A stretch of 64,000 nucleotides of DNA from Enoplolaimus lenunculus. Lineage: Eukaryota > Nematoda > Enoplea > Enoplida > Thoracostomopsidae. The notes under the pieces were generated by a model. That model was not told the DNA's origin. It did no database searches and was given only the letters and a program-made list of their open reading frames with translations. Positions 41,186 through 52,107 of this stretch are shown here, piece by piece. Each line of letters opens with the position of its first letter. The first letter of the stretch is position 1. The translations under genes and the position numbers were made by a program. The stretch is taken from assembly GCA_030248215.1 (NCBI GenBank), contig JASANG010003989.1, positions 1 through 64,000 on the forward strand. The letters run 5' to 3'.

Positions 41186-44100
41186 CTAAAATCATTTTTA
41201 ACTATTCAAAGTGTCTTGGAATTTAATATGTACTTCACAACACAAGTGTTAATTGTTTAGCTCGCGCCACTCATGAGTTTTTGATGATCTGATGACCTTC
41301 CCCGATTGTACCGCGTCCAAACTTAAATTTTTAAAAAATTCGAATTTTTAAGGTCCCAAATTTCTCCATTGGATCCAAAATGTTTTGTAGAAAAATTAGA
41401 CAAATTGACCAATGCAAAGAACACGGGCGGAACAGTGTGATAAGTATATTCCTGAGCGTAAGCCTAAGCCTAAACCTAAAAATGAGCACTTCCTAAGCCA
41501 TATCCTAAGCCTTAGCTAGGCAAAAAATTAGTCTAAACATTAAGCTTACTCTATTCTAGTCCCACAGAAAAACGCTCTACCCCTGATCTTTACATGGGCC
41601 GACAGATTATATACCATTTAACAGGTTACGGAACTAAGACTAATATTGTTAAATATTTTCCAATCAAACGCCTGGCTGACGAGTTATTGTCAAATAAATA
41701 AATTTGGCGCCGAAAAATGATCGCTGGCAGCGTGCCAAATCAGTTATTTGACAACTCGTTAAGCAGACATTTGACTGTACAAAGTTCAACAACAATCGTC
41801 TCAGCTTTGCAAACTGCGTCAAATGAGACATAATTTGTCCAACTTTTCAAAAATATTGTTTTTGGGCCCCAAGGGACTGACATTGTGGCCTAACAAATTG
41901 ATTTTTTCAAAAATTCGATTTTGGCATGGAATGATTCAGGGAATGTCATCAGAAGATCAAATGTGCAAAAAGGTTCAAAATGCAAGCATTTTTGGGCAAA
42001 CGCCTGCTAAGGGTGCGATAACGGATCACTCAGGCAAAGAATGAATTTTTTCTATTTTTTCCGGTCATAATTTTTTCCGGAAAACTCGGTCTGATGTTGA
42101 CTATTGGTTGCCCACCGAAGGAAAGATAGCTGCTGACCTCCTGTTTGACACCCGGGAAAAATTGTTTCCGTGTCGCTGAGTGATTTGTAAAATTTTCATA
42201 TATGGGTACTTTATAACAGTAGGAGCAGACTGCTGGTTACTCCACAATTATTTGCAGTGCGAATATGTTTGGCAAATTGTATTTTTGCTAAATATTTCAA
42301 CTTATTAAGTAATAAAAACCAAATATTGTCTGTTAAAAAGGTGATATAAAGTTGCTTCAGTCTAAAGGCTATGCTTGAACCTAGATGTATATTCCCAGGT
42401 TTCAACTAATGCAATTTTAACAATATCATGCGTACACAATGTAAGGTTTTACTGGATGCTGAACACTGAAGTTGTTTATGCTTCAGTGTGTTGGCTACTG
42501 CAGCTGTTTGACTTCAGTTCAGTACAATCGCCTTCCACGACAATTATATTTTACGGTCTATTGAACTTTTTTCAAACTGGTGAGTCAAATTGACTCTCTC
42601 GGAAATAGGCTTTTCCTGACTACACAAACTGAGTCAAATTCGACTCTACCAGAGCCAAATTCGATTCATTATGTCACACGTTTGACTCTGGCGGAGTTTC
42701 CGAGAGTCAATTTGACTCACCATTTTTTTACAGTGTATGGCAAAATTTTCAATAATCTGTTAATTCAAGTGGTAAAATTCTACGTTTTAAAAGAACGTGA
42801 ATTAAAATTTAAAAATACAGAATTGTGTTTATGAAGAAAACCCATTTGAGATATGTAGAAATGAGCGTACATCTGTTGCAAACACTTTTAACAATAGATA
42901 AATGTCTGAAATGTTGATATTTTAAGTATAAAGAGCTTCAGTATCCAGGATACGGAAGCCAAAAAACTTCAGTACCCACGATACAGTAACCAACAAACTT
43001 CAGTATCCAGGATACTGAAGCCAAAAAAGCTTCAATGTCCGTGACATTGCCATCTGAAAAGTTACCTGGTGTACGCATGATACTGTGGAAGTTGCATTAT
43101 CAAATTAATACTAGTGATGAGAACAGTAAACAAGTACAAGCAATCTGTCAATGCCTTAGCCTAAACCTAAAGGTCAAACCTTGCGCATCAGTTTTTGTTT
43201 CAAAAACGTTCGGGTGTCGGAACTTTTTGTAATAAATATAATTGCGTTTCCAACACCAGTAAACACAGGAACAACGTTGATGTAATGCCGAACCAGGTAC
43301 GCTGTCCAATGGTAGTGATCGCCGAGTCGACTTTTCACTGAAACTAATAAAATTGCAATGGTGAAATAGCAACAGAATTGAATATTAATAAAGAAATATT
43401 GTATAATTTTTTAAAAGTAGCCAATCAAATTTAAGATGAATAAAAAATTATATGTTGTTAAACCAGATAATTAAGTTTAAATTGACTGAAAAATTTTATA
43501 CTTTTAAAAACAGCCAATTAAATTTGTTCAACGAAAATTACTTATGTACTTTTGAACAAATAATTGAACTTAAGGCTACTAAAGTTATACAATTTTAAAA
43601 ATAGCCAATTGAATTTAAGATTAATGAAAAATTACACAATTAGTTCAAAATGGCCAATTGGGTTTAACGAACTCGAGTAAGCGAAAGCTTAATTATTTAC
43701 ACTAAACTGTGATATTTGACAAAGTAATAAGTTAAAAAATTAACATACAAACGTACACGAGTAAATATCAACACGAATGCACAAGAGCATAATTAATTGC
43801 TAAATTAATTGTCTTCCTGTGGTAAATCTAACAAGACACAGATGCAAATCATACAGCCTAAGCCTAATCCTAAGCTATAAATGTTGCTTACCCGAACTGT
43901 GGATAATGACAGGAGTGAGCCAAAGTATAAGATACATTGCAATAATAATGACCACAAAATATGTTGCATTTTTTGTACTTTGATCATGAGTTGTCGCACG
44001 CGCTTCAGATATAGAGTGGCGATTTTTGAACAAGACAACCAATATTGCGATGTAAAATACGACCAACAGAACAAATATTGGTGGCTTAAAAATATTTCGT

Positions 44101-47100
44101 TTGCTTTTGTATACTTTCCCATCACAAGCTTAAGAGTCGACGTTAATGTCAACGCCGAAGCACAGGCCTAGTAAGTCTAAACGAAAATATAAGGTATGCC
44201 AAAATCTGAAAATTTCAAAAACTATAGTAAAAGAGTAATAGCTGCATTACATTTTGGAATTTTTCACTTGATATTTGTGTTTTCACGCAAATATCAAGAA
44301 ATTGTATCTGGAGAGAACGGATTCCGTTAATTTGCTAATTTTAACAATAATCATTAAAAGTATTAATTGACAATAATTTGTATTAAACGACTTCGACAAA
44401 TCTTGCCAACTAAAAGTTGCAACACTGCAACAAAGCTACAAACAAATCCCCTGAAAACAATAAATTTCAATACCAAATTGCCGGAACCTCCGGCAAAAAT
44501 TTCAACGGAGCCCGAGTCCGAGGTCAATGTTTGTCGGCTCGCGCAGCCGGGCAAGGGCAGAGATAGAAGAGATACCCAGCTTGCCGAACCTACCCGAGAC
44601 GGAGCAAACGCACCTGTAACAACATTTACAATAACGTTCAAGATTCCATAGCTAAAGATGCTTTACATGATAGTGTACCCTCCCGATTTAAAATCCTGGC
44701 TACGCTCCTGACACATACTTGCAGTATAAAATCAGCGGTGTATCGATAGGGGGCCCAAAGAGTACAGTAGCGGTTTGAAGTATATATTAATTAATGACCA
44801 TTAAAAAATATGAGCTATTATCAAACCACCGTTAGCCGTTTCCCAAATTATGTATCTTAAGAATCAAATTGTACCCAGGTACTTTGGTACCTGCCTCCAC
44901 AAATTCTGACATTTCATCGGTACACCAATGTCTGCAAAACAAACCTTTGCATAGTGTACTCCGTAGAAATAAATTTTGTTCAAACCGTGCCGACTGCGGC
45001 AGTTTGGTACCACACGATCAGTATCCAGACCCAAAAAACTTGTAATAAACCATATGAGGCTGACAATCCATATTACGAATATTACAGAATGTTCCACGGC
45101 ATTGCACCTAAAAACATAACAAATACTGCAATAAAATTCTTTGTCAGCGTTCAGAGGTGTAATAAGAATAATAAGGATTTCGTTTTGCTAGGAGATAGCT
45201 TCATGCAAAAGTTTGATTTTTAAAAAGCATGAGATTGTTAAACTTTTGGGCCAACTGAAAGAAGAACAGGGGCGGAAGAGTATTACAAGCATATTCCTAA
45301 ACCTAAGCCTAAGCCAAGCAAAAAATTAGTCTCAAGCTTAAGCTTTACTCTATTCCAGTCCCACAGAAAAACGTTCCGCTCCTGATCTTTAGAAGTTTTT
45401 CACGTAGTAAATATCCTACTTCGTAATTCACATTCTGCCTTTTGTACACGTTTCCTCATTTTTAATGCTAAGGCTTAGGCTCAGGCTAAGGTTGCTGCAA
45501 AATCTCTTCGGTTTATGCGTAAACCTTTTCCTCAGAATGTGAGGAAATGTTTACACTTTCGTAGTTCCGCCACACTACGCAAATGTGGGGGTAGTGGATT
45601 TTCACTAGTAACTTAAAAGAATATGTCATTTTCCCGTTTTAAAAACTAGCTTCTATAGTGCGTAAATTTTGCGTTGTTTCTCCACGGCTGTGCTCCATGA
45701 ACCCCTGCCATTTGAAGGAATATTAGGCATCGAGGCTAACGACCCCAAAAACCTCTGCATTAAGCATTTTATTACTGAAACAGCCAAAATTAGTGAAACA
45801 GTTTTTGTGGCGGGGATAACTTTTCCGCTGCGGTGGGCAAACTTCAAAAGCGCCAAAATGTGTACAAGAAGACACATTTTGAGTACCATTTCGAATAAAA
45901 TATCGGGAACACAATTGCAACAAATCGGCCAAAAGTTACGCCCAAAGTTGCGTAAAGACAAAGCATGATTGCCGTCCACGGCGCAAAGTTCGCAACAAAA
46001 CAGCTCCATTGTGTATGCTGGGACGCTGGACACTTGGATAGCAACTGTATGAGTCCGCGTGTGACGTAGGAAACACCCAAGACAACATCTGTAATAAAAT
46101 AAAAATTTCACTTGTAGCAAAAATGTGAGATTGTGAATATAAACTTACGATATGCAAAATTCGGTGATAGCCCAAGGATATATCACGAGTTTCGAGGAAA
46201 GTGCTGATACTCGGGGCCGTACTGTCAAATGTATGTTGCACCTATCAAAGTTGGTAATAGGTCTTGTAACATTCGAACCAGCGAATTCTGGTGTTCGAAT
46301 TTTAGTAAATTGTTCGCATTTGTTTACACGTTATCTGTGCCAATGTTGAAATTCACAGTAGCAGGAGTTCTTCAGTATGAAAACCTATCGCAAACTGGTG
46401 ATAGGTGCTATACGCGTTTGAGAATACGGTTGGATAGCAAAGGGGTGCAGCAAAATGTCATATAGACCAGGGCTATAGCGAACTCATTTCACAAACGACT
46501 GCGCGAGAGTTCTAGTCTTTAAGAGATTTTGTGGCATCGTTGGCAAAAATAATGTAAACGACGCAATATCAACATTCAACTGAACGAATAACTACACAGA
46601 GATTACATGGAAATTAACTATGCTAGAAACACGAGCGACGTCTGCAGAAAATATATTTGGGAGGCATCGAATAATTTTGGGGCCCGTACAATTGTAATTC
46701 AAGATTGTTTACATTTTGATCGAGTGTATTTCATGGGCGCCACTGAATTTGGTGGACACGGCCTTCCAATGCCCCTTGTATGGACGCCCTTGGCCAGAAA
46801 TATAGATATATTGCCATATGGCAATAAGACAAAAGCATTAGTACCTATAAAAAAGCACAGGTATTTGTTAACTTCTCCTACATAAAATCCCTACCCCCCC
46901 CAAAACATAACGAACCTGAGTTTAAGCCTAACCCTGAGAATAAGCCTAAGTGTAGCTTAAGCTAAGCATTCTGTCAATGTACTAATACAAACGTAGTGAG
47001 GGGACTATCGCATTTTACTAATTAACACTAGTGGTGGATGTGGAACTAAAGGATTTATCAATTACTACTCGTATGGGCACTGCAAAATCTCCACAAGACG

Positions 47101-48256
47101 TGAAAACCCTTTGCGCTAGAGCGTCAAGCTTCTATAGATGAGTGGTGATGGTAAACGCTTCCCACCCGTGAGATTGCGATTCGAATCCTGGCTTGAATTG
47201 GTTTTTATACATAATAGAAAGAATTCATGTCAGAAAGGGTTATAAGTTTTGGCCACGCCGTGAGTTTAAGTCTTAACATTTCCAAAACAAAACAGTGCTT
47301 CCGAAGTCACAATGCACCCCCTCTGACAACTGATTGGTTCCTGTAATATGTATCGCCGGCTCCGACTCAGATAGAAACGCTATAGCCAGGGTTCAACCAG
47401 TGGTCTACTTTATGCTCCTGTAGAAAATCGACCTTCGGCTCCAGTAGAATTTTGGCCTAATTTTCAGGAAATTTCGGCAGGGGAAATATTTGTATTTTTG
47501 ATATGGACTTTATTAAGTTTGTAAGTTTTCGGCAGTTTTTAATCTATAAATGCTAAGTATTAAAAACAAGGTTAAAACAATTTTAATTTTTGACATCGTT
47601 TTGCAGATTATCACTTTTTAAATTGCATTTTCAACATCATTTTTAATACATAATTTTAGTTCTTCTTCGGCTCGGGCAAACTTTGTTAGCCTCCGTCTCT
47701 GGACTTGGCAAATTTATTCTCCTCCGTGTCCGGTTTAGGCTCGTAGCCGGCTCACCTTGCAAGGGCGGCTAAACACTTCAGCCGGGCCATACAAGGGTTT
47801 CGATGACTTCCAATTCCAAGCAAGGTTAAAAATTTTGTAGGGGGCCAAATTTTGCCCAGTGGGACTGAGCGTAACCTGGCTCCCCTCTGGCTACGCATCC
47901 GGTGCGGTTACGCCATTTTTTATTTGCGGTTCCACCCCGCTATTTGCGTACTTACCACAAATCAGCAAGTTTGCAATCAAATGCGTTGTCGCACGTAACA
48001 TTGATCGGTTCGACAATAAAGTTGTAACCAAAACAGTATTGAGCACAGCGCACAAGAAACCAGATAGAATATGCAGAACACATCCAACTTCGTAGTACAT
48101 GCAATATTTTGGCAGTTCAATTAAAACCGGCACTCGCCTTGGTAAGAGACCAATAGAAAGAGGAGTAGTCAGAAATTGAAGAATTTCACTCTCATTCGAC
48201 GAATTAAAATTAGAAAGTTTCATTAAACTGATCCCATTCGTTGTCCAGTTGGTCAT
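40487..48256 (-). CDS. Rhodopsin-like seven-helix receptor, six exons, 573 residues (locus entry)
   Basis: Six minus-strand exons join in phase to one frame from ATG at 48256 to stop at 40487. All seven helices are visible. TM1 about 56-82 has a GxxxN motif (N73). TM2 about 92-115 has D101 at the usual Asp position. TM3 about 130-155 starts at Cys130 and ends in GRF where DRY is usual. TM4 is about 175-199. A second Cys (211) lies in loop 2. TM5 is about 224-244. TM6 about 265-287 has LWLTP, like CWxP. TM7 about 298-325 has GNAIIF in place of NPxxY. The N-terminus has NxS/T sites at 3, 18 and 21. The 232-residue tail is Ser-rich and acidic. The ligand is unknown. Introns carry many inverted-repeat elements and an opposite-strand reading frame. 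Confidence 0.82.
41407..41600. repeat. TTAGGC-core element, full length, in receptor intron 5
   Basis: Ends GACCAATGCAAAGAACACGG and CCCTGATCTTTACATGGGCC. Core AGCCTAAGCCTAAACCTAA. Flanks GACAAATT and GACAGATT (7 of 8). Confidence 0.8.
42570..42740. repeat. GTGAGTCAAATTGACTC palindromic element, copy 1
   Basis: GGTGAGTCAAATTGACTCTC at the left and GAGAGTCAATTTGACTCACC at the right, with GACTCTACCAGAGCC and GACTCTGGCGGAG between. Near-perfect long palindrome. Confidence 0.78.
42930..43035. repeat. CTTCAGTATCCAGGATACTGAAG tandem palindromes
   Basis: Three to four units of about 32 bp. The best unit (42998-43020) is a perfect 23-bp inverted repeat, CTTCAGTATCC-A/G-GGATACTGAAG in form. It lies in intron 5 of receptor 1. 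Confidence 0.6.
43180..43337 (-). CDS. Receptor 1, exon 5: TM7
   Basis: Acceptor ATTTTATTAGTTTCAG. One base from exon 4 makes Val, then KSRLGDHYHWTAYLV, TM7 and KSSDTRTFLKQKLMRK. Donor CGCAAG/GTTTGA. If not spliced, the next codons are GTT TGA, so read-through would give a receptor ending at residue 342 without the long tail. Confidence 0.8.
43400..43665. repeat. Degenerate AGCCAATTAAATTTAAG repeats
   Basis: AGCCAATCAAATTTAAGATG, AGCCAATTAAATTTG, AGCCAATTGAATTTAAGAT and GGCCAATTGGGTTTAACG recur about every 60-100 bp. Confidence 0.5.
43892..44128 (-). CDS. Receptor 1, exon 4: loop 2, TM5, loop 3, TM6
   Basis: Acceptor CGACTCTTAAG (weak pyrimidine tract), donor TTCGG/GTAAGC (strong). 78 codons starting CDGKVYKSKRNIFKPP, then TM5, a 20-residue loop, and TM6 with LWLTP. 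A different frame over the same bases is open for 115 codons but shows no membrane logic. Confidence 0.78.
44862..45223 (+). CDS. Unrecognised conserved reading frame, copy A
   Basis: After a possible acceptor (TGTATCTTAAG) the frame is open for 119 codons to TAA. It starts SNCTQVLWYLPPQILTFHRY, has six cysteines, a Tyr-rich segment (NPYYEYYRMFHG), one NIT sequon, and ends VLLGDSFMQKFDF. A second copy of the middle 65 residues lies at 62528-62730 with its frame intact. The run VLLGDSF faintly recalls the C-terminal motif of pepsin-like proteases, but nothing else supports that. It lies in receptor 1 intron 3 on the opposite strand. It may be a gene exon, a duplicated exon or part of an unknown element. 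Confidence 0.45.
45252..45390. repeat. TTAGGC-core element, right end truncated
   Basis: GGCCAACTGAAAGAAGAACAG, CCTAAACCTAAGCCTAAGCC and CGTTCCGCTCCTGATCTTTA. It stops at AGAAG in place of the GGCC end. Confidence 0.7.
45703..45827 (-). CDS. Receptor 1, exon 3: TM4, after a 59-bp intron
   Basis: Acceptor TTGCCCACCGCAG. One base completes Cys, then GKVIPATKTVSLILAVSVIK (start of TM4) and on to PNIPSNGR, plus one base before donor AGGG/GTTCAT. The intron of 59 bp is short, but both its borders fit and it puts TM4 in frame. The donor at the end is weak; phase supports it. Confidence 0.65.
45887..46088 (-). CDS. Receptor 1, exon 2: rest of TM2 and TM3
   Basis: Acceptor TTTATTTTATTACAG. It reads DVVLGVSYVTRGLIQLL, then the TM3 Cys and TM3, then GRFVAIVFPIFYSK. 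Donor AAATG/GTACTC in phase 2. Without this donor the frame meets a stop 14 codons on. Confidence 0.75.
46205..46437. repeat. ATTCTCAAATG inverted element
   Basis: CGTACTGTCAAATGTATGTT at the left, CGCGTTTGAGAATACGG at the right, CAAAGTTGGTAATAGGTC and CAAACTGGTGATAGGTGC arms. It lies in receptor 1 intron 1. Confidence 0.65.
46655..46800. repeat. GGGGC-rich palindromic element, copy 2
   Basis: GGGAGGCATCGAATAATTTT, CAAGATTGTTTACATTTTGA and CCCCTTGTATGGACGCCC. Same order as the copies at 11640 and 58515. The 92-codon frame here is a by-product. Confidence 0.58.
47090..47200 (+). repeat. tRNA-derived SINE-like unit
   Basis: GCTAGAGCGTCAAGCTTCTA, GATGAGTGGTGATGGTAAACG and GCGATTCGAATCCTGGC. 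It has a B-box core GATTCGAATCC and shares CGCTTCCCACCCGTGAGA with the minus-strand unit at 7585-7665. Confidence 0.55.
47737..47907. repeat. CCCGTAGCCA element, copy 7
   Basis: GGCTCGTAGCCGGCTCACCT, CATACAAGGGTTTCGATGAC, CAAGCAAGGTTAAAAATTTT and CCCTCTGGCTACGCATCC. Confidence 0.72.
47956..48256 (-). CDS. Receptor 1, exon 1: N-terminus, TM1, first half of TM2
   Basis: ATG at 48256, then 100 codons and one base, ending THLIANLLIC before donor TTGTG/GTAAGTAC. TM1 is the hydrophobic run from YYEVGCVLHILSG to about LVTTLL. The next exon supplies AT to finish the Asp codon, exactly restoring a TM2 Asp. Confidence 0.82.
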
Positions 48257-48869
48257 AGTTAAAATACAGCTTGGACTGAATTATTGGATAAAATATTAGG
48301 TTAAGTAAATAAAATACATAGTTAGGCGTGTATAAGAACTTATGATATTTGAAAAAAGGTCAAATCACCAAGTCTAGTAACGAATAGAGCACATAAACAC
48401 AGTTGCTCAACAACAAAGAAGCAGTGTTTAAATTTTTATCAGTAAAATTTACAAATGCTTTAACAAGATAGACTCGGTGTGTTACATCGCGTATATTCCA
48501 AAAATATTTTTCTAACTCTGATAGTTTCGCACAATTTTAATTCAATTACTACCAGCAGTGATGGTTTCAAATATTTTTGACTGAAGCACACGAAGCGAGT
48601 GAGAAGCCAAACTCAATTTTAGTACCAAATCATACAAGATTGCGGTTTTGATCCTTGTTGAAAGTGTAACTTTGAGTGGTTCGCTTAGATCTGCCTGTAA
48701 CCACCCGTTCCTTAAGCTTACACGTAAAATAATATTTTTATTTAAGAAAAATTTTCTTACATTTGAGAAATAACAATTGCAATGAAGCAATAGAAAAACA
48801 TTTCTATAACAGAAAATTTTTTCGAAATGTTTTGAACATTGCATTAAGAAAGCAAAATAGGTATAATCT
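48257..48869. other. Upstream of receptor 1
   Basis: No TATA box or other promoter signal stands out. A GCGAGTGAGAAGCCAAAC repeat piece is at 48585-48640. The 100-codon minus-strand frame at 48542-48844 overlaps that piece and has no splice support. Confidence 0.35.
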
Positions 48870-48990
48870 CATTCTTGCGCCTAGGCGTTAGTTTAGGCTT
48901 AGGGTAAGGTATAAACCTCATTCTTACGTCTCGGCCTTGGTTTTGCCTTAGGCTTAGGAATTAGACTACTGTTTCAGCCCTGTTGTATAC
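48870..48990. repeat. TTAGGC-core element, right part
   Basis: GGCGTTAGTTTAGGCTTAGG, CCTTAGGCTTAGGAATTAG and GCCCTGTTGTATACCTGG. Confidence 0.6.
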
Positions 48991-50089
48991 CTGGACTACT
49001 ATTCGCGCACATCGTTTCGCTAGTAAGATGTATTTGCAGTGTGCTTTGCTGCGTTTACACTTATAACTGATTCACTCGATCTGTATTTGGAAGCGATGAT
49101 ACCATAGAATATTTTTAGAAAACTTTAAAAAAAGCTAGAATGAAACGAAATAGACTTGGCTACATGCTTACATCATCACCACACTGATGTATGCAGAAGT
49201 TTTCCCACATTAGTGTTTGCTGCATTATCACAGGGTTAAAGTTTAGGTTAAGTTTAGGTTCATTATACAGCACGGTATTTTCGTGGTGAGAATGGTAAAC
49301 AAGTATGAAAACTTAGTCAATCAAATTTTACTTAATAAACACATGGATTATCTCGAAATTTTTGAAATGGCAAACAACTTGAAACATGGATTTGGCGCAC
49401 TCGCGGATCCACAGTTGGGCGAAGGGAGGGAAAGGTCCCTACCTTACAACTTGTCACCTTCGGAAATTTTTTGTAAATAAATGATTCCTACTTTGCTATT
49501 GGTCCTTTCAGATAATTTTTTGCGATAAAATAATTCTGTCCCTTCCTATGTAATTTACAATTTTTCATCTCAGAAAATTGTATCGTGAAAAATTGCATTT
49601 GTTAAAATCTACCACCCATCCCTTACGTCAGAAATTAATTAGTTGCCGCTACATTTTCGTATTTAGGATAAGGATTACGTTTATGCGTACGTCGGCTAGG
49701 GTAAGGATTTGTCCATCTCTGGGGATAAGCCTCAGTCTTAGATTTTACCTTTAAATGACCGATAAGGTCATAATAAACTAAGCTCGAATTTATAAAATTC
49801 ACTGCCTACACCATAAATGAAAACCGTGAACTTAGTAGTTAATGGAAAACGGACCCATGTGAGTGGTTGGCAAGCGAATGCTTCGAACACTTATGGGCCA
49901 GAATCTTAATTTGCATAATTGCGTCATAATTTTAGCTTCTAGTTTATTGAAACCCACACTGTTTTGGGTTATGTACGTACTTTCATTTGAGCAACCGTAA
50001 CTAACTTGCTGAGGATTTGCGAAGGAAATACATGAAAGTTTTCAAAGAAGCGGGAATTTTTTTGACCTATCAGTTTGACAATCAGAGTA
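48991..50089. other. Unassigned stretch
   Basis: No supported exon. A 65-codon plus-strand frame at 49283-49480 lacks splice sites. AT-rich elsewhere. Confidence 0.35.
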
Positions 50090-50530
50090 TGACTTTACCC
50101 GCGGGTAAACGCGGGTCGGGTAAAATTTTCAGCCACGGGTGTATAATCGGGGTTAAAGATTTGTATCTTGCGAGTAAAAAATTGACGGTTTTTACCCGCG
50201 CAAATCGTGTAAGAGTTAAGTTGCAAAACACGCAACTAACTAAGCTAATATGTATGCGTTGAAAAAGCAAACTTTCTGTGCTGTATTTAGTTGGGTTTGC
50301 GGTTTTGTTGTCGGTCCTAGTAAGCTACAGGTGTAAAATCCACTGGAGATATAACGCAAAACTTCAATAAATTGCAAATCACCAGCGATCTTTAAAATAC
50401 TGGTTTAACTTCAGGCATGGGTAAAAGGTGGGTCGTGGGTAGATCTTTTTAGTGTGGGTCAATCCGCAGGTAAAAAATTTATTTGCCTGGGTAAAGCGAG
50501 GGTCGTGTTAAAATTATTACCCACATCCTG
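50090..50530. repeat. GGGTAAA/TTTACCC region
   Basis: TTTACCCGCGGGTAAACGCG, GGTTTTTACCCGCGC, ATGGGTAAAAGGTGGGTCG and CTGGGTAAAGCGAGGGTCG. It resembles 3270-3660 and contains one exact palindrome, TTTACCCGCGGGTAAA. Confidence 0.5.
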
Positions 50531-50889
50531 CTCTAATGACAGTAGACGAAATCCCGTTTAACTCGAATGACTACAAGACAAGCATTTGTTAAAAAGTATA
50601 TAATTGACACCAGGAGTCCTTTTCTGAACTGTGTGTAGCATCTATTGCCCGTAATCTGAAATTCCGTACTGGTTAGAAGAATAGATTATAAAAACAAGCA
50701 CTTGCCTAATTTGGGAAACGAACATTCATATATTCTATAGTGTGGGATCTACCATCAACAGGATACAGTTGCGACAAATATTTGAGAATACCGTATTTAG
50801 CCCAAATTTTTTAAAATTATTTAGTCTGATTTTCTTCGTGATTGAGACTAACCCTGATTCCAATACATGCAAAGATCATTCATTGATTG

Positions 50890-51100
50890 TGCCAATGTAT
50901 AGAACACGGGAGGTACAGTATTATAAGCATATTCCTAAGCCTAAGCCTAAGCGTAAGCCTAAGTCTAATCGTATGAAACAGTTTTTTCGTAAGCCTAAGC
51001 CTAGACCTAAGTGTAAGCCAAGCAAAAAATAGTCTAAAGCTTAAGCTTACTCTATTGCTGTCCCACAGAAAACGTTCCACCCCTGATCTTTATATGGGCC
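50890..51100. repeat. TTAGGC-core element, full length
   Basis: 211 bp with ends TGCCAATGTATAGAACACGG and CCTGATCTTTATATGGGCC. The core has two blocks of CCTAAGCCTAAGCGTAAGCC. A perfect 8-bp duplication ATTGATTG flanks it (50882-50889 and 51101-51108). Confidence 0.88.
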
Positions 51101-51130
51101 ATTGATTGCAAGGTCTATGTTTGCTTTACC

Positions 51131-51165
51131 GGCCAATGTATAGAACAGGGGCGGAACAGCAGTAC
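51131..51165. repeat. TTAGGC-core element, left end only, abutting a CTGTA element
   Basis: CCGGCCAATGTATAGAACAG, GGGCGGAACAGCAGTACTGTA. It is cut off where a CTGTAAGTGAGCC element starts. Confidence 0.55.
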
Positions 51166-51445
51166 TGTAAGTGAGCCGAAAAGACAGGGAACTGATATTT
51201 ATTTGCCCTCTCCAGAGGGTCCCCTTGTTATTCGGTCACGGGCTGTTATTTATTTTTAACCCTCCATCCACCACCCTTTGTTACTGATGCATATTCGATA
51301 TTGCAACAATCCGTTAAATTGAACATTTATTTGTCTTGTATCAAAAACTTAAGCGATAATGCAAGATTATACTTACTATTGTTCTTTCAACAGTATGCTT
51401 TAAAGATTCGAACTCAACTTGTTGGTCCTGGAGTCATTTATGCTA
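51157..51445. repeat. CTGTAGTGACC element, left part
   Basis: CTGTAAGTGAGCCGAAAAGA, CCTCTCCAGAGGGTCCCC and GGTCCTGGAGTCATTTATGC. It appears to interrupt a TTAGGC-core copy. Confidence 0.6.
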
Positions 51446-52107
51446 CTTTCTTTTACTAGCTAAACGCAAGGAAAACGTAAACCGGTTAGCTACGAAAAAC
51501 AAAAAGTGTAATTATTTCAAACCAAAAATTTTGCCGGGCAGCTATGTTTCAACCCATATGGGTTAAATGGAGTTGCCTTGCAGAAATTACTCGGTAATTT
51601 CCAGTCGGCGCTCTAATGCTCTGTCCTCCACTTTTGCACGTATGCTTTAACTTTGGTTTACAAAACGCGTAATTATTCTTAAATTTTGACCTAAAATGTG
51701 GTGGAAATGTATATACAAATGCCTGTTGTAATTCTCTTGTGTTCAACACAAAACTGTCTAAATATGGTAGCTTAACATTGATTCGTCGGCTTCAGTATAC
51801 ATTTGCGCCTGCTGTCAAAACAAAACAACAATACGTTGGCGAAAAACTAAAATAAAAAAATCTCCTTCAGTCATAAAAGTTTACTTTAAATGTTATTAAA
51901 TCTTTTACCAGGGAAGCAGGCAGGATTTCATGACGCGGGGGTATTTCGCCATGTAAAAGTTTTTTGATCCATAGTATTTTATAAAAGTTATTCTAAACAC
52001 TGTTAAAAATGCTTTATTTCTGGTTTCTTTTCCCTGAAATTTCGATAGGAATAGCCTATTTTTGCGCTTGTATACATCCCTGTTGCAACGCTGCTCATAA
52101 CTTTATC

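Noticed and set aside
43805-44152. 115-codon minus-strand frame
   Set aside because: A shifted frame over receptor exon 4. The 44128-43892 frame encodes TM5 and TM6 and has proper splice phases.
45936-46241. 101-codon frame as an extra receptor 1 exon
   Set aside because: Although a GTAAGT follows at 46146, exon 1 joins directly and in phase to 46088 and restores TM2. Including this segment breaks the helix.
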